Origin: Cricetomys ansorgei
Taxonomy: Eukaryota > Chordata > Mammalia > Rodentia > Nesomyidae
Assembly (NCBI GenBank): GCA_026225945.1
Contig: JAMJFZ010002500.1
Coordinates: forward strand, 4,246,501 to 4,310,500
Direction of reading: 5' to 3'
DNA length: 64,000 bases
The position numbers and the translations under genes were made by a program. The notes under the pieces are model-generated. The model was not told the DNA's origin and did not search any database. It saw nothing but the letters and a program-made list of their open reading frames with translations. Shown here in pieces: positions 47,115 to 59,475 of the stretch (position 1 is the stretch's first letter; every line of letters begins with the position of its first letter).

Positions 47115-47731
47115 TGTTGGGGGAAGGACTGCCTAAGCCTTGACAGTCTGCTTTATCTGCAGGTGTTAGCTTGATGTAAATCTGTGATTCAGATGTTTAC
47201 TTCCTCATGACCTGCACCTGCTCACAGCTCTCTGGCAGAGTCGTTGTGGTACAGAGCAAAGTTGCTGTGGAGGAATTCTTGTAGTCCCTCTTCCACAACC
47301 TTAGGTAACAAAGAGAGAAAACTTTCCTTAGGCTTTGAGCTCTCCCTACCACAAAGGTGACATACCTTGTCTGCTAAAGGATTGTGGGATGAGAGAGAAC
47401 ACTCTCCTTAGGCTTTGAACCACCACCACCTCCCACCATAAATGCCACTTAGCTCAGCTGCTAAATGATTATGGGATGAGACTAACCTACAAGTTTCCTT
47501 CATTATGGAAATAAGCCTCTGGATGAGGTGGTGGAGCTTTTGTATCAGTAAAACACTTGAGGAGCTTCTGAATCAATAAAAACACCTGAGATCAGATGTT
47601 CGGGGTTCAGCTGTCCAGGATGACACTTTCCATGGCATGCAGTTCCTTCTGCTAAGGTCTGGCAGGCTTTGTATCTATAAAAATGTCTCCTTGTATTTCT
47701 TGCTGAGCTCACACAGTAACTATCTACTGCA
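47115..47731 (+). mobile_element. Enlarged variant LTR, short-LTR family (copy C)
   Basis: Shares the family start (TGTTGGGGGAAGG) and the AATAAA block followed by 'acacctgagatcagatgttc'. It also shares the end 'gagctcacacagtaactatc' and 'tactgca' with copies A, B and the two-LTR element. It carries roughly 240-290 extra bases in U3. Within these a segment is duplicated in tandem (47313-47392 and 47393-47479), both halves having 'ccttaggctttga' and 'gggatgag'. No matching 6-bp flanks are visible. Confidence 0.65.
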
Positions 47732-48744
47732 TTTAGAAAATGAAAAGTCTGAGAAATCTCTCTGACCTAGGGCATTTTTGTTTCTTCTCCTCTGATAGTT
47801 TGCTCCTCGTCATTCAGGGCTTGTCTTCACTTTTACATTAGAGGAACTGCTGTGATCAGTCCTGTACTTTGCCCAGCTGTGAAAGCCAATTTTCACAGGG
47901 CTATGCAGTCTGTACAAGAGAATATAATCACCACACCTTAGCCCTGAACAGACACATATATCCTAAAATGTAGAGTGGGACTGTCAACTTAAGTGGTTAG
48001 GGAAAAATGGTTTAAATTTCAAGTGCCTATTTCTAGTACCTATGAGTACCTGTGTTCTGTGGTCTCCATTGAGTTCTAATCATTCCTCCAGGACTTGTCA
48101 GAGGCTCAGTTTAATTCTCACTCTCCCATCCAGGGTGTGAAGAACATCTAAGACACTGTGCTCTGCCGCTGGCGCAGCAGGTGTTAAGGTAAAGAAAGAA
48201 ATCAGGCAACACCTTCCAGGAAGTAAAATAGAACAGCTCTTGATTGAAGTGCAGGACAGACTGTATAGTAATCATCACTACAAGTCCTTCCTGCACATAC
48301 TAGCCTGTGTTAATAGCACTTTACATTTCTCAACTACTTTTGCCAGTGTCTCCACAATGCACAGCTAAATGGATCTATAAGAAGGGCTAGAGACTCCCCT
48401 CCCCTCCCCCCATCATAATAAATAAATTGTTGGGTAAAGTATGTAGAGATAACTGATCTCACAGTGCACCACAGAACAAAATCCCCAGCTAGCCTCACTC
48501 AGTCCAAATCTGAGCCAGGGAACTCAGTATCCATTCTGTTATGGTTTTCCCTCATCTAGGTGGAGGGAGGCACTCATTTCCTTGATCAAATTAAGTAATT
48601 TACAACCAAGTGGTCTTGGTTGCAAAGACACAGGGATTTTTATTGATCTGTTCATTTCCTTGGCCATTATAAGTCGACAAATGGCAAGCCAAGGAGCCAG
48701 TCAGCAGTGGAGAGCCCTGATGTGCTCAGAAAACAATTGAGCTG
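47732..48744. other. Unassigned intergenic stretch
   Basis: No gene or named repeat seen. Confidence 0.5.
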
Positions 48745-48967
48745 CTGGACCTTGTGGCTCACACCTGTAGTCCTGGCATCTGAAAGGGTGTGGCAATATT
48801 CCCATGAGTTCAAGGCCAACCTGAGTTACGTAGAGTTCCAGGTCAGCCTGGGTTATAGAGTAAGACCCTGTCTTGAAAGAGAGAAGAAAAGAAAGGAAGG
48901 AAGGGAGGGAAGGAGGGAAGGAAGAAGGAAGAAAGGAAGGAACGAAGGAATGGAAAGAGGGAAGGAA
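48745..48967 (+). repeat. B1 SINE with (GGAA)n tail, forward
   Basis: 'ggctcacacctgtagtcctg', 'gagttcaaggccaacctgag', 'aggtcagcctgggttataga' and 'gtaagaccctgtcttgaaag' are B1. The A-tail has turned into a GGAA/GAAG microsatellite. Confidence 0.88.
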
Positions 48968-49286
48968 CTAGGTGGTTTATAATTAGCAAATATTTTAGCT
49001 TTTCAAAAAGAAAATCCAAAGAACAAATATAATGTCAAATACTGATTAGTTTCAGGTGACCACACTCATCCGGCTGCCGGAGCAGGTAGCCCTTCCCTGT
49101 GCTTGTTCAGCACAAAATAGAAGAGAAAATGTCCCCATGCCATAGCCCAAGGACTGGTTCAATTTATTCACAAAATACATCAAGTAGCTACTCTCTTTCA
49201 GGACTCTAAAGCATCATGGGATGTTAAGGCACTGGGCTGTATTGCTAAGGAAAGCTGGAGAATCCTCTCCTCTGCGTTAATCTCAG

Positions 49287-49680
<394 letters not shown>

Positions 49681-50524
49681 TAGAGCTCTACTTGTAATGA
49701 GCCGACCTGGAAAAGAACGAACAGGGACCCTCACCTTGAGTACTCTTGGAAGGACCGTAATCCTTTCTATGGGCTGCAGTAAAAACAAAAGTACAGTCTG
49801 TAACTAGCGGGGAGACTGCCGATTTCATTTCAGCACTTCTCCAAGTGTTTATAGGAAATCATGGATTACGACTTTCGCTGCCTCAGATGTAATCAAGAAG
49901 CAAAGAACATAAGGACGACATCATTGCACAAAGACACTGATATTTTGTAAGGACAAAGTGTCACCAAACCTTGTCCTGGCCACAGGGCTGCTGCTTCCGC
50001 CTGGACCGCCTCCTTTCTCTTAGATGGATATTCACAGGCAGAGTGCTAACATTCTTTGTCTCACTCTGTCCCTTGTGGGCTCTTAGTCAAGAAACCAGAG
50101 GAAACAATTGTCTCAAAGAGCTAAGAAGCCAAAACTGTGAGGGAAGCAAAGTTCTCTGCTGGTAGGCATTGTGGAGAGAGCAATGCATTCATTTTAAATA
50201 GCTGTTGACACCAAGGCTAGAATCCTGTAACACATCTGTGAAATCTACAGGGGAGGAGGAAGAGAGGACAAGGTGGAGGATTGCCTGGAACTTCGTGATG
50301 GATATCATGTGATGTCTTACATCACACCGACAGCACAAAGCGATGGACTGTGTCCACTTCCTAGGAAAAGCTCACAGGATAAGATGGCTGGCTATGGGTC
50401 AAAGGGAAAGGCAACAAAAGTATGAAAGACCATGTGCCTGGCAACTGCATAAAGTGGCTTCAGAGTCCCTAAGTAACCCTGGATTGTTACTTTCATTTAG
50501 AAATCATTTCTTTTTCAAAATTTA

Positions 50525-50712
50525 ATTAAGTAGGGGGAGGGTATGGGGGATGTATGCTACCACCCAGTCAGTATACAGAGGTCAGAGAAAAACCCTGTGG
50601 CGTCCATGCTCTCCTTCCACTTCCCTGTGGGTTCTAAAGATTGAACTCAGCTCACCAGAACTGCATCCTCAGATGGCCAGCATCTTTCTCTATTGAGCCA
50701 TTTCACATCATT
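50525..50712 (-). repeat. B2/B3 SINE, reversed
   Basis: 'atacagaggtcagagaaaaa', 'gggttctaaagattgaactc' and 'ttctctattgagccatttca' match a reversed B3-like element. Confidence 0.65.
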
Positions 50713-51489
50713 TCTCTGTATTTTTCTCTGATTTGTCTTTTCATCCCTATTTGTAGACCTTTTGACAAAGCAATCTGAACTTCATGGGCAGACTATCCAG
50801 AGGAAAGGATATGAAATTATTTTAAGAGTCTCAATAAAAATTGATGAAAATATTTCCAAAGAGGTTCCCTGCTATGTTTTGTTATGGTCAACCCAGAGCA
50901 ACCCTAGGGAGACAAATGACACTAAGGAAGTACAATCATTTATCAAAAGGGGATGCACAGAGCATTTAATTCTGTGACTTGCCAGGAATGCACAGAGTCA
51001 CGTGTGAATATAGGCAATGTGACGTCAGCTTACAGTGGGAGCACTTATTTCTAGCGTCGATTATTCTGTTATGGTCTACTTGGACAGGAAACTTACATTA
51101 TGATGATATCATAGCAAGTCATTTATCTTGGTTGAATACATACCTTGCCAAGCCAGAACTCAATCATAAGGGATATTATGGGTCCAGTCTAAGGTCAAGT
51201 GTCACTTGTGTGTGACACCCAGAACACTGCCATAGCCAGGTGTGTGTGACTTTCTGACTCTGTGTTCAGTGACTTCTGGTTGATAACATGACACCAGTAA
51301 TGACAGGAACATCTACATTATGGGGGTGGGTCAACACTCCAAGCCAGGATTCACTCTCACACCCATCCCTATTCCTAAGAGCCAACTGGTAAAACATTTT
51401 CCAGGTTCTGTATATAATGGGACAGGAATTAAAGTGCAGGAGGGGTGATCATTTTCTACTTTGTTACGACAGTTCTAGTTTAGCAAAAT
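50713..51489. other. Unassigned intergenic stretch
   Basis: No gene or named repeat seen. Confidence 0.45.
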
Positions 51490-51565
51490 ATTAGATCATA
51501 GTACAGAGTTAGAGTGCTTACCCAGCATGCCCAAGGTGGAGGTTCCATCTCCAGCATGGTAGGAT
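51490..51565 (+). repeat. ID-type SINE fragment, forward
   Basis: 'gttagagtgcttacccagca' and 'ggaggttccatctccagcat' resemble the ID tRNA-derived head. Confidence 0.6.
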
Positions 51566-52918
51566 GGAAAAGTAAATCTTATTCTACACAAATGTCGGTT
51601 AATATCAGCATGGTGCTTACCGAGCTTAAGTAGTTGTTCCTGATGAAAACGGGCAGCACATACTTTCTCTGTGACACTGTCTTTTGTACTACAAAAGTAC
51701 TACAGAACTATAGTGTTTACCCTGACTGTTATATGGGAAAGCAGATGTATCTGTTGCAGCCATTTGCTTCCCAGGGTGACAATGGGTACTACATGTTGGG
51801 TTAGCAACATTGTGTGCACACAGGTTGCTGTTTCCCATGACCCCTCAGCAGCCTGTTACTCATGCGTTTCACAGCATTTGCACTTTGGTTTTCAGCCCTT
51901 CCATTTTCTTTGTAAATAAACTCAGAACCCAGACATGCTATTGCTCTCCTTTCTACACATCACGTTAGTAACCTTTGATGAACTCCATTTGTTTTCTTGA
52001 AAAACAGTTTGAAGGTATTTGGAAATGATCAAGACAAAAATATGAGAAAGCAGACAAATGAGAATTCACCAGGGCTGCGAGAGTTATGTAAGAACATACA
52101 ATTACATTTGGCCTCTGAGAGTTAACAAATTGCCCTTCCAGAGAGAAGCAATAAAAAGATTCTACAGGTGCTGGCTTGGGAGCCACAGGGACACCCGCGA
52201 TAATACTCATTTTACAAGGATGTAGCTATGGGTAAGGAAACCTGATCACACACATGCGTCTGACTGAAGCTCAACATGCCACTCTCTTCTCTATAAATCC
52301 TCCTGGCATCAAGTACAAGCACTGGGTCTTGGCAGATGGCTCCCAAGGCACACCCCTGGTTCAGCTCTCATTAGTCATTTAGTGAGTGGTTTGGCACTTG
52401 CTTTACGGGCAAGAACAAAAGAGGTTTTTTTCCTTCCTAATTTTGCAAACTGAGCCTAGAAACCCAAGGGCAGTGAAATGGCTCTCATCTTTTCTCTTCT
52501 TATATTTACAACCTTCTTCTCGTTTTTCTCATTTGTCTCCTCGTGTGTGGTACTTAACATATGCTATCCTGTATGAATCCCTGCACACACCTTGTATCAT
52601 ACACGTATGGAGAAAGGTGCTATGTTTTATCTCTTTCTTAACCCTAGTCACTCCAGCACAAGCTCCTACTGGGTGTCCACAAGCAATGGTGACTCAACTT
52701 TCTTTTTATCTTTGTGGGAGAAAAGTTAGTTCATATCTTATTATTTAGATTCATATATTATACACAGCTCCTCAGTACTGACAAGCATGAGATCAAGGTA
52801 ATAGTCAACGCTGAAAAATGTCCTTTAGAATCAAACATTCGGCCAAGAGTCAATCCTTTATGTAAAAATTAATGTTCAAATTTGTTATATTTTATTATAT
52901 ATTTAATATGTATATTAT
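51566..52918. other. Unassigned intergenic stretch
   Basis: No gene recognised; the 120-codon frame at 52386-52748 resembles no family I know and lacks any supporting context. Confidence 0.45.
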
Positions 52919-53055
52919 GTGTGTGTGTGTGTGTGTTTGTGTGTGTATTGTCTGTGTTGTTTATTTGTTTGTGTCTAAGGTGCTGAAATTGAGCCTAGGA
53001 CCTTATGCTAGCTGCTAGGCAACCACTTTATCACTGAGAAAAAACCCCAACTTCA
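52919..53055 (-). repeat. (GT)n plus reversed ID/B4 head
   Basis: GT run at 52919-52946. Then 'ctgaaattgagcctaggacc', 'gctgctaggcaaccacttta' and 'tcactgag' give a reversed ID/B4 head. Confidence 0.65.
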
Positions 53056-53517
53056 ACGAATTGTTCTAAAATAAATGTCTGTATGGTTCACTACAGGTGA
53101 TAGTTGATTGGTATATCTATTTGATGTAGCTATATGCCCAGGGTTGTGTGGATGTCTCAATGGGAAGTATTTAAGAATCCCTGACCTAGAATGAGATCTG
53201 TGAATGTATGGAACTCAGAAAATCATCCTTCCATAGTGCTTATGACTAGAAAAACTTAGTTTCCAAAGCAGGGATGATTATTATTTTGTTCATTAGATCT
53301 ACCATATGGTTTATTGTTACCTTGAGCTCCTAGACCTCTGCCCGATGTACAGTTGATTCTCAGTAGATGTTTGTCTCATACCATTTCCTTGGTGGCCCAG
53401 GATTATACTGGTGCTTGCTCTCTGGTGTTGGGTGTTCTCAGAGCATCCCACAGCTGCTTCCCTTCCATATGCACCCCACTTGTTCGTGACCATAGAGGGT
53501 GCCAGTATGGGGTTGTG

Positions 53518-53650
53518 GGAGGGAAAGGTAGGGTTATGGGCTCTGGAGTTAACAGATCTTGTTTGAATCCCTGGCTCTCATTAACTGGATTTACTTTTAA
53601 CGAGCCATTTACCTGTATGGACCTCAGGGTTGAGATACAAATGAAAGAAA
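53518..53650 (+). repeat. MIR SINE, forward
   Basis: 'gggctctggagttaacagat', 'gtttgaatccctggctctca', then 'gagccatttacctgtatgga' and 'cctcagg' give the MIR tRNA-like head and core start. Confidence 0.7.
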
Positions 53651-53824
53651 AGAAGACCTGCAAATTCCTGTTAGGGCTGGCAGGCATGAGTTGTCAGTTG
53701 GTACTCAGACTCCCCAGATTCCAGTTTCTTGAAGTCGTGAATAGTAGGGAAGAAACTTGGTCTAAAACAAGGTAGAAGGCAAGGACTGACCCCTGAGTTG
53801 TTCTCTGGCCACGTGAGCACTGTG

Positions 53825-53900
53825 CGTTTGTGCACCTGCACACACACACACACAGATGCATGCGCACAAGTGCACCCACACTGCACATGCACATCAAGGT
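53825..53900. repeat. (CA)n-rich stretch
   Basis: Imperfect CA repeat with ATGCA interruptions. Confidence 0.85.
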
Positions 53901-55445
53901 TTTAAAAACTGAAGAAAAAAAGTGAATAATAAAAAAATAAAATTCAAAACTCTAGACAAAGGTGAGAATGCCCACCGCGCACACCCCCTTCACACTTCAC
54001 TTTGCAGCCGGAATGAGGGCGGGTGAAAAGCTTCAGTGGAACTGGGACTTCCTAACTTTATTTTGGGAAAGAGCACTCCAGAATAATCTGAACACTCAGA
54101 GATTAGCTTCAGTTGTTCATTTAGCTAATCCTCTTTATCATGAGAAAGCAATTCTGCCATTTCCTCTGGGAGACTGAGCAGGGACATTTGTTAATCAAAA
54201 TCTCCCTTGCAAGTTCCTGCTGCCTGAGTCCATTTCTGTAGACTGACCTGATTTGAATGACAGGAATCTGCTGGTGCCATGAATGGACCCAATAAACTGG
54301 AACGGACTTATCTTTGGGAAAATGGAAACCCCAATGCCAAGTGCATATTTGGAATGAAGCTGGTCTCCTGGGAACATTGCAGATGCTTTATTACTATGTC
54401 TTCAATTTAAAACTCATTTTTCATTTGACACTTGAATCTTTATTCCCAGGGCTTCTTAGGGCTTCTACAATTTTCATGCAAAATATGATTCAAGAACATT
54501 CATCAAATACTTGCTAGGTACAAGTCATGGAGACAGGCCTTGGGGAAAGAGACAATGCAGAAATAGAAAGTTGAATGAGACATGGTTCCTGCCTAAAGGA
54601 ACTTAAAATTACCAGGAGGGGACGTAATAGCTAACACTATCAATTTGATAACTGAATTACTTTACTGATTAAACATACTTTAACCAAGAGCCAGTTTAAA
54701 GCATTGAAGGGAAAACATCTTAAGGATGAAAACTGAAATAAAGGTGATCCATTATTTTACTATTTCTACATTTTTATCAATAATATTTTTATTTTCTGAT
54801 ATCAAATAAAAATATGTATCAATTTATTTCTTTTCTGGAGCACTTTCTGATTTCTAAAGGGCTGGTGTCACACCTTGTGTAAGAATTCGCCTTGTATGAC
54901 AAGGAAACAAAAAGTTGAGATTAATAGCAACACAATTGTGTGAATCGCAGTCCCTGGAAAGAAGTTGAACCTTACACTGAACGCTCCACATAGACTTATT
55001 AACTGGCTAGAAGGACTTCAGTAATCATGGAGAGGCTGGACTGCGGCAGGCCAGAGCCTAAAGACAGATTATCTTGAGCTGTCTCGGCCTCCTTTAGTCC
55101 TTTATAACTCCTTTCTGTGCACGGCTAGCATCCTTGTGACTATTAGGTGAGTCCTTTGGAATGTGTGTACAGAGCCCCTGCCTTCTACTAACCCTAAAAC
55201 TAGAAGTGTCATCGACAGCATCTGAGGCTTAGCTGAGATTCTCCCACGATGCTACAGCACACCTTCCTGATGTGCCCACCAATATATCTGAAAAGTGTCA
55301 TTCATGACTTTCTTTGTTTTGCTACTAGAAAAGCTTCATAAAGTTGTAAACATGTTGAACATGGAGTTTGAGGTAACCTAAATCTGTGTTCCCATAGTTA
55401 CTCATTTGGCTCCAAAATAAATGATCTCTTGTCCACTATTTTTAA
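53901..55445. other. Unassigned intergenic stretch
   Basis: No gene seen. At about 54490-54625 'atcaaatacttgctaggtac', 'gacacggtcc'-like 'gagacatggttcctgcc' and 'aaaggaacttaaaatt' resemble an old mammalian repeat, class not assigned. Confidence 0.4.
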
Positions 55446-55774
55446 TGGTAGATGTATACCTTCTGTGTCTCATCAAGGAAGACAGTGAGGAGCTTTCATA
55501 GGTAAAAACTCTACCAGACTTCAGTAGAGGGAACCACCATACTGGCCAACACCATACTGGACAGTGGAACCCCAAGCATCTGAGCTCAGGTGTTTTTATT
55601 GATTCAGAACTCCTAAGGTATTCTACTGATAGCATGTGCAGATCATGAGCAATCAAACATCCCCTGCATAATCCAACACCTGCAGACAATACAAAACACC
55701 AAGACCTAGGTATCCCCTCACCCAACAGTGCATAAAACAATTTTATACATAACTAAAAATAAAATTCTACAACA
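55446..55774 (-). repeat. 3' LTR of the compact element
   Basis: Starts TGTTGTAGAA at 55774, directly after the purine tract, and ends CTACCA at 55446. It is visibly diverged from its partner LTR, so the insertion is not young. Confidence 0.8.
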
Positions 55775-56697
55775 ATTCCCCTTTTCTGTATAAGCTAATC
55801 AAAAAATTGCTTTAGCTCTACAGCACAATTTTACCCTACACCAGCAAAACTATTTACAAGAGGAACAATCCTGAGGGCTGCTAATACACAGGACCAAATG
55901 AAACCAAACATATATCAAGTTTTTCACAATGTATTTGGACAGTAGAAAAACATTGTCAGTGTCCGATTATCTGGAATTCACTCATAATCTTCTGGGCCCC
56001 TTCTGCAAAGGGCTTGGATTTCTTCTCTGGCTCTGCCTTCTGCGGGACACGCAGCTTGTCCTCCAGACTCTGGCTGGCTTCACTTCACTGCTGCTGTTGT
56101 TTTTGGCATCTTCAGCACACCGGGGGTCAGTCATTGAACGAGGCTGCACTTTCACCAATAGCCTCTCCTGGGCTCTCTTCATGGAGCCAGGCCTTAACTT
56201 CTTTAAATGACCCCTTTAATCTGGGCCTTCAACTACTGCTGAAACTGAACCTACACCAAGGGCCTCTCCTGGCCTCTCACAGTCCCAAGTCTTAGCTGTT
56301 CTCCACTCCAAAGACTGCTTCATGCCTTCAAATCCAGCACCACCTGGGAGACTCTTTTACTACCAAGTTTAGCTGCCAGTCTGAGATACAAACCTCAGAA
56401 GACAGCTTCTGTGTGCTGATCCTGAGGAAACACTTTCCAGATTTTAAGATAGAGTCTAGTTTGCTGGAAAAATAACTGCTCACTTTGTCTGCAGGAAGGG
56501 TCCTTTGTGGGTGGAGTTCTCATCATCACCGGTATCTGCGCCACTTGTAGTCAGGTTTGCATGAAAAAACAAACAAACAAACCACGACAACAAAACAAAT
56601 GGATTCTTTGAGGTCTGGAGATTCTTTATCTTCTTCCCTTTCTCCACGCTGGGGTTGGGCACTGGCGATGTCAGTGACCCCAAGTTGGTATGCCATT
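55775..56697 (-). other. Internal region of the compact element, non-coding
   Basis: About 920 bp with only short frames, none resembling a retroviral protein. It probably carried leader and packaging signals and relied on proteins from a related full-length element; that is inference from its structure. Confidence 0.6.
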
Positions 56698-57025
56698 TGT
56701 AATAGTTACACTGCTGTGTGGGCTCACCAAGAGAGACAAGGAGGCATATTCATACATGCAAACTCTGCCAGACTTCAGCAGAGGGGACCACCATCCTGGC
56801 CAGTGCCATCCTGGACAGTGGAACCCTGAGTGTCCCAGTGTTTTTATTGATACAGAACCCCTCAGGTGTTCTACTGATAGCATGTGCAGGTCATGAGCAA
56901 TCAAACATCCCACACATAAATCCAACACCTGCAAACAATACAAAACTCTAAGACCTAGGCAGCCCCTCACCCAGCAGTGCACAAAACAATTATTTATACA
57001 TAATTAAAAATAAACTTCTATAACA
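56698..57025 (-). repeat. 5' LTR of the compact element
   Basis: Starts TGTTATAGAAG at 57025 and ends with TATTACA at 56698, giving the TG...CA ends of a retroviral-type LTR. It holds an AATAA-type signal near 'agtgtttttattgatacaga' on the plus strand. Confidence 0.8.
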
Positions 57026-57500
57026 GTTAATCCCAAAGATGGGAGGAGAAAGACCACTGACTCAAGTCATTATAGCCAAATTAATTAAAGCAAGCTTTTT
57101 AATTCCTGTACATGGCCTGGATCTCCCTAAAAGCAGGGTTCAAGAGATAGCATTGGACATGAGGAAGCCAAGATTTTCAGGGGTAAGAGATTTCCAAATG
57201 GGGGATTTGGAAGGCAAAATAGGCAGGGCTACAGGAGCTGAACATAATATTGTGGTCAAAACAGCAGGTAGTCATGACCATTTTGAAACACAGGTAGGAT
57301 TGCAAAATGGTTATAAACATCTTTTTGATGCAAAGGCATGATTACCATTCCTGGGATAGGCAATACAGAGCCATTTTTAATTATGGTTACAGGTGGAACA
57401 TAGCCCAATCCTTGAGAACCAGATTCAGTCACAAACAGGAATAAACCTGCTTTGCTTTTACCTTAAGATGGCCGTTAAGCCTAGGCTAGAGGCAGGCTGG
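57026..57500. other. Possible unassigned interspersed repeat
   Basis: 'agcaagctttttaattcctg', 'aagcagggttcaagagatag' and 'gaataaacctgctttgc' have the feel of a rodent interspersed repeat, but I cannot name the family. No gene is evident. Confidence 0.3.
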
Positions 57501-57879
57501 TTCTTCGCTCTGAGGTGAAAGTTGTGCTTTTTGAGTTGTTTAATAGAATCTGCAATAATAGTGGCCTCCATGTGGTTATGCATGTGTATAGAAACACAAA
57601 TACATGCAAGAATAAAATAAAAAATGGATACGTATGTCACTGTAGGCTTGGGGACCACTGAAGCATGGGATCTCCCCTTCAATTTTCCTAATAACATAGG
57701 TAGAAATCAGCTTTGCCACCCTTTAAGTCTTGTCTAAAAAAAAAATGGACTACCTCTGACCTGGGGTGGAGACATGTCATTTTGATCTGCTCCAAAGATT
57801 AGAACATTCTATACTACTGTCTCCTCCCAGTTGCCCTGCCAATCACTCAGCTAAGAAACACCTTCTCAGGAAGGCTGAT

Positions 57880-58112
57880 TCATGTAGAGTCATGTTAAAG
57901 GCATGGGAAAAATAATTATCCCTTGGTTCATCTAAAGTCATGTTAAAGGCATGGGCAGAATAATTATCCCTTGGTTCATCTAAAGTCATGTTAAAGGCAT
58001 GGGCAGAATAATTAACCCTTGATTCATCTAAAGTCATGTTAAAGGCATGGGCAGAATAATTATCCCTTGGTTCATCTAAAGTCATGTTAAAGGCATGGGC
58101 AGAATAATTATT
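57880..58112. repeat. 48-bp minisatellite, five copies
   Basis: The core 'gtcatgttaaaggcatgg' recurs at 57889, 57937, 57985, 58033 and 58081, exactly 48 bp apart each time. The rest of the unit includes 'gcagaataattatcccttgg'. Because 48 is a multiple of three, a minus-strand frame stays open across it as a 16-residue repeat; this is probably not a gene. Confidence 0.95.
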
Positions 58113-59154
58113 CCCTTAGCGAAACCTTACTGTCAGTACAGTCACTTATGGAGCCACCATCACGTAGGTCTGAGAAGCCTGCCTTCTTTTCTGAATTACT
58201 CAGGAAAGTAAAATGTTTTCTTTTTCCTTTGAAAATCTGTTTCTTTCTATTGGCTACTGGTCAGAACATGGCCATGCTTTCTCTGAAGCCCTTTCTGATT
58301 TTCCACTGCTTGCTTGTTTACTTTGCAACTGCTTGATGACCTCCAGGCCTAACAGTACGACTTTCTCTCTTCCTCCCTCCTCATTCCTTCTCTCAGTGAC
58401 TGCTGAAATTCACAGCTTGCTGCTGTTGTTTTCTCTGAAACACAAATAAAATTGTACTCAAACTTTCTACTGAGTCAGTCTTCAATAGTTATTTTTATTA
58501 AAGACACTAAGAAGTAACCCCAAATTTCACAGTAACATATAGACAGGTGTTTTATATAAACATACAGACTCATTTTACATACGCACACATATTCATCACC
58601 AACTCTAGAACGTTCAAGGAAAGATCATGGGTGTTTTCTTTTTCTGTCCCTTGGACTTTTTATTAGAGAGACCTCGACTAGCTATCCAGCTATCTCCTCC
58701 AATTTTCATTAATACCTAGGGTTCTTACTAGACACCTGAGTCCGTGAGCCTACCACTGCAGTTTCTCTGTGTTCCGAAAGTAAATAGGAAACCAGAATTT
58801 GTAAAAGAAAATGGATTTTTTTTTTTCAGTTTGGCCAAGAAAGGGTGGCAAAATGTCAGTGGGGTTAATTTCCTCTCTATCATGCCTATATTAGGAGCCA
58901 TCTCATAATTTCAAAATTATAGAAAGCCACGAGAAAACGGTGAAAAAATATGTAAATTTAGTTGTAATCCTTTCCTAGGGGAAGGTGCCCTGGTTGTCTC
59001 CCTTGGTTGGGTTCTCTGCGGCAGATACAGTTTTTTATTTAAGATCTGATCATGGTTCACAAGAGTTATACAAGTCAGTTAATACTTGCTTTTTACTACA
59101 TTTATAGAAAAATAGGGTTTCTTACGAGTCCTAGAAAATTTCAGATTTTTAAAA
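58113..59154. other. Unassigned intergenic stretch
   Basis: No gene or named repeat seen. Confidence 0.5.
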
Positions 59155-59475
59155 AACAATTTATTATTTAAGTTTATTTTATGATCCCCTGGAATTGGAG
59201 TTACAGACAGTTGTGAGTTGCCATATGGGTGCTGAGAATTGAACCAGATCTTCTGAAAGAGCAGCCAGTGCTCTTAACCTCTGAGCCATCTCTCCAGTTC
59301 AAAGAGTTATTTATTTTTGTATTTTTGTCTGCATGTGCATATGCATACCAGAAGAGTGCATCAGATTCCATGATAGACAATTGTGAGCTGCCATGTGAGT
59401 GCTGAGAATCGAACTTAATACCACTAGAAGAGCAGCCAGTACCCTTAGTAGCTGAGCCATCCCGTCCCTCCAAAA
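59155..59475 (-). repeat. Two B2/B3 SINEs in tandem, both reversed
   Basis: The first (59155-59305) ends 'ctgagccatctctccagttc', the second (59306-59475) ends 'agctgagccatcccgtccct'. Each has 'tgtgag(t/c)tgccat' and 'gtgctgagaat(t/c)gaac' in the same order, so two similar SINEs lie head to tail. Confidence 0.85.

Larger units (their letters stand above)
55446..57025 (-). mobile_element. Compact two-LTR retroelement without gag/pol
   Basis: Two LTRs of the short-LTR family in the same orientation (5' LTR 56698-57025, 3' LTR 55446-55774; 328 and 329 bp) enclose about 920 bp. Just inside the 5' LTR is a 'tggcataccaacttgggg' block resembling a mutated tRNA-Lys primer site. Just before the 3' LTR is a purine tract 'agaaaaggggaa'. 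No gag, protease, polymerase or env similarity is visible inside, and all frames are short. It is therefore a non-autonomous, now defective, class-II-like (ERVK-type) element. Flanks tttaa/gttaa are at best a degraded duplication. Confidence 0.75.

Noticed and set aside
47109..47737. Target duplication for LTR copy C
   Set aside because: Flanks GCACAT and TTTAGA do not match, so no duplication is claimed.
55402..56982. Frames of about 100 codons in the LTRs as real proteins
   Set aside because: They lie in LTR sequence shared among copies with shifted starts and stops, and match no retroviral protein.
57880..58112. CRISPR array
   Set aside because: The 48-bp units are near identical along their whole length with no variable spacers, and the host is a mammal. 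It is a minisatellite.
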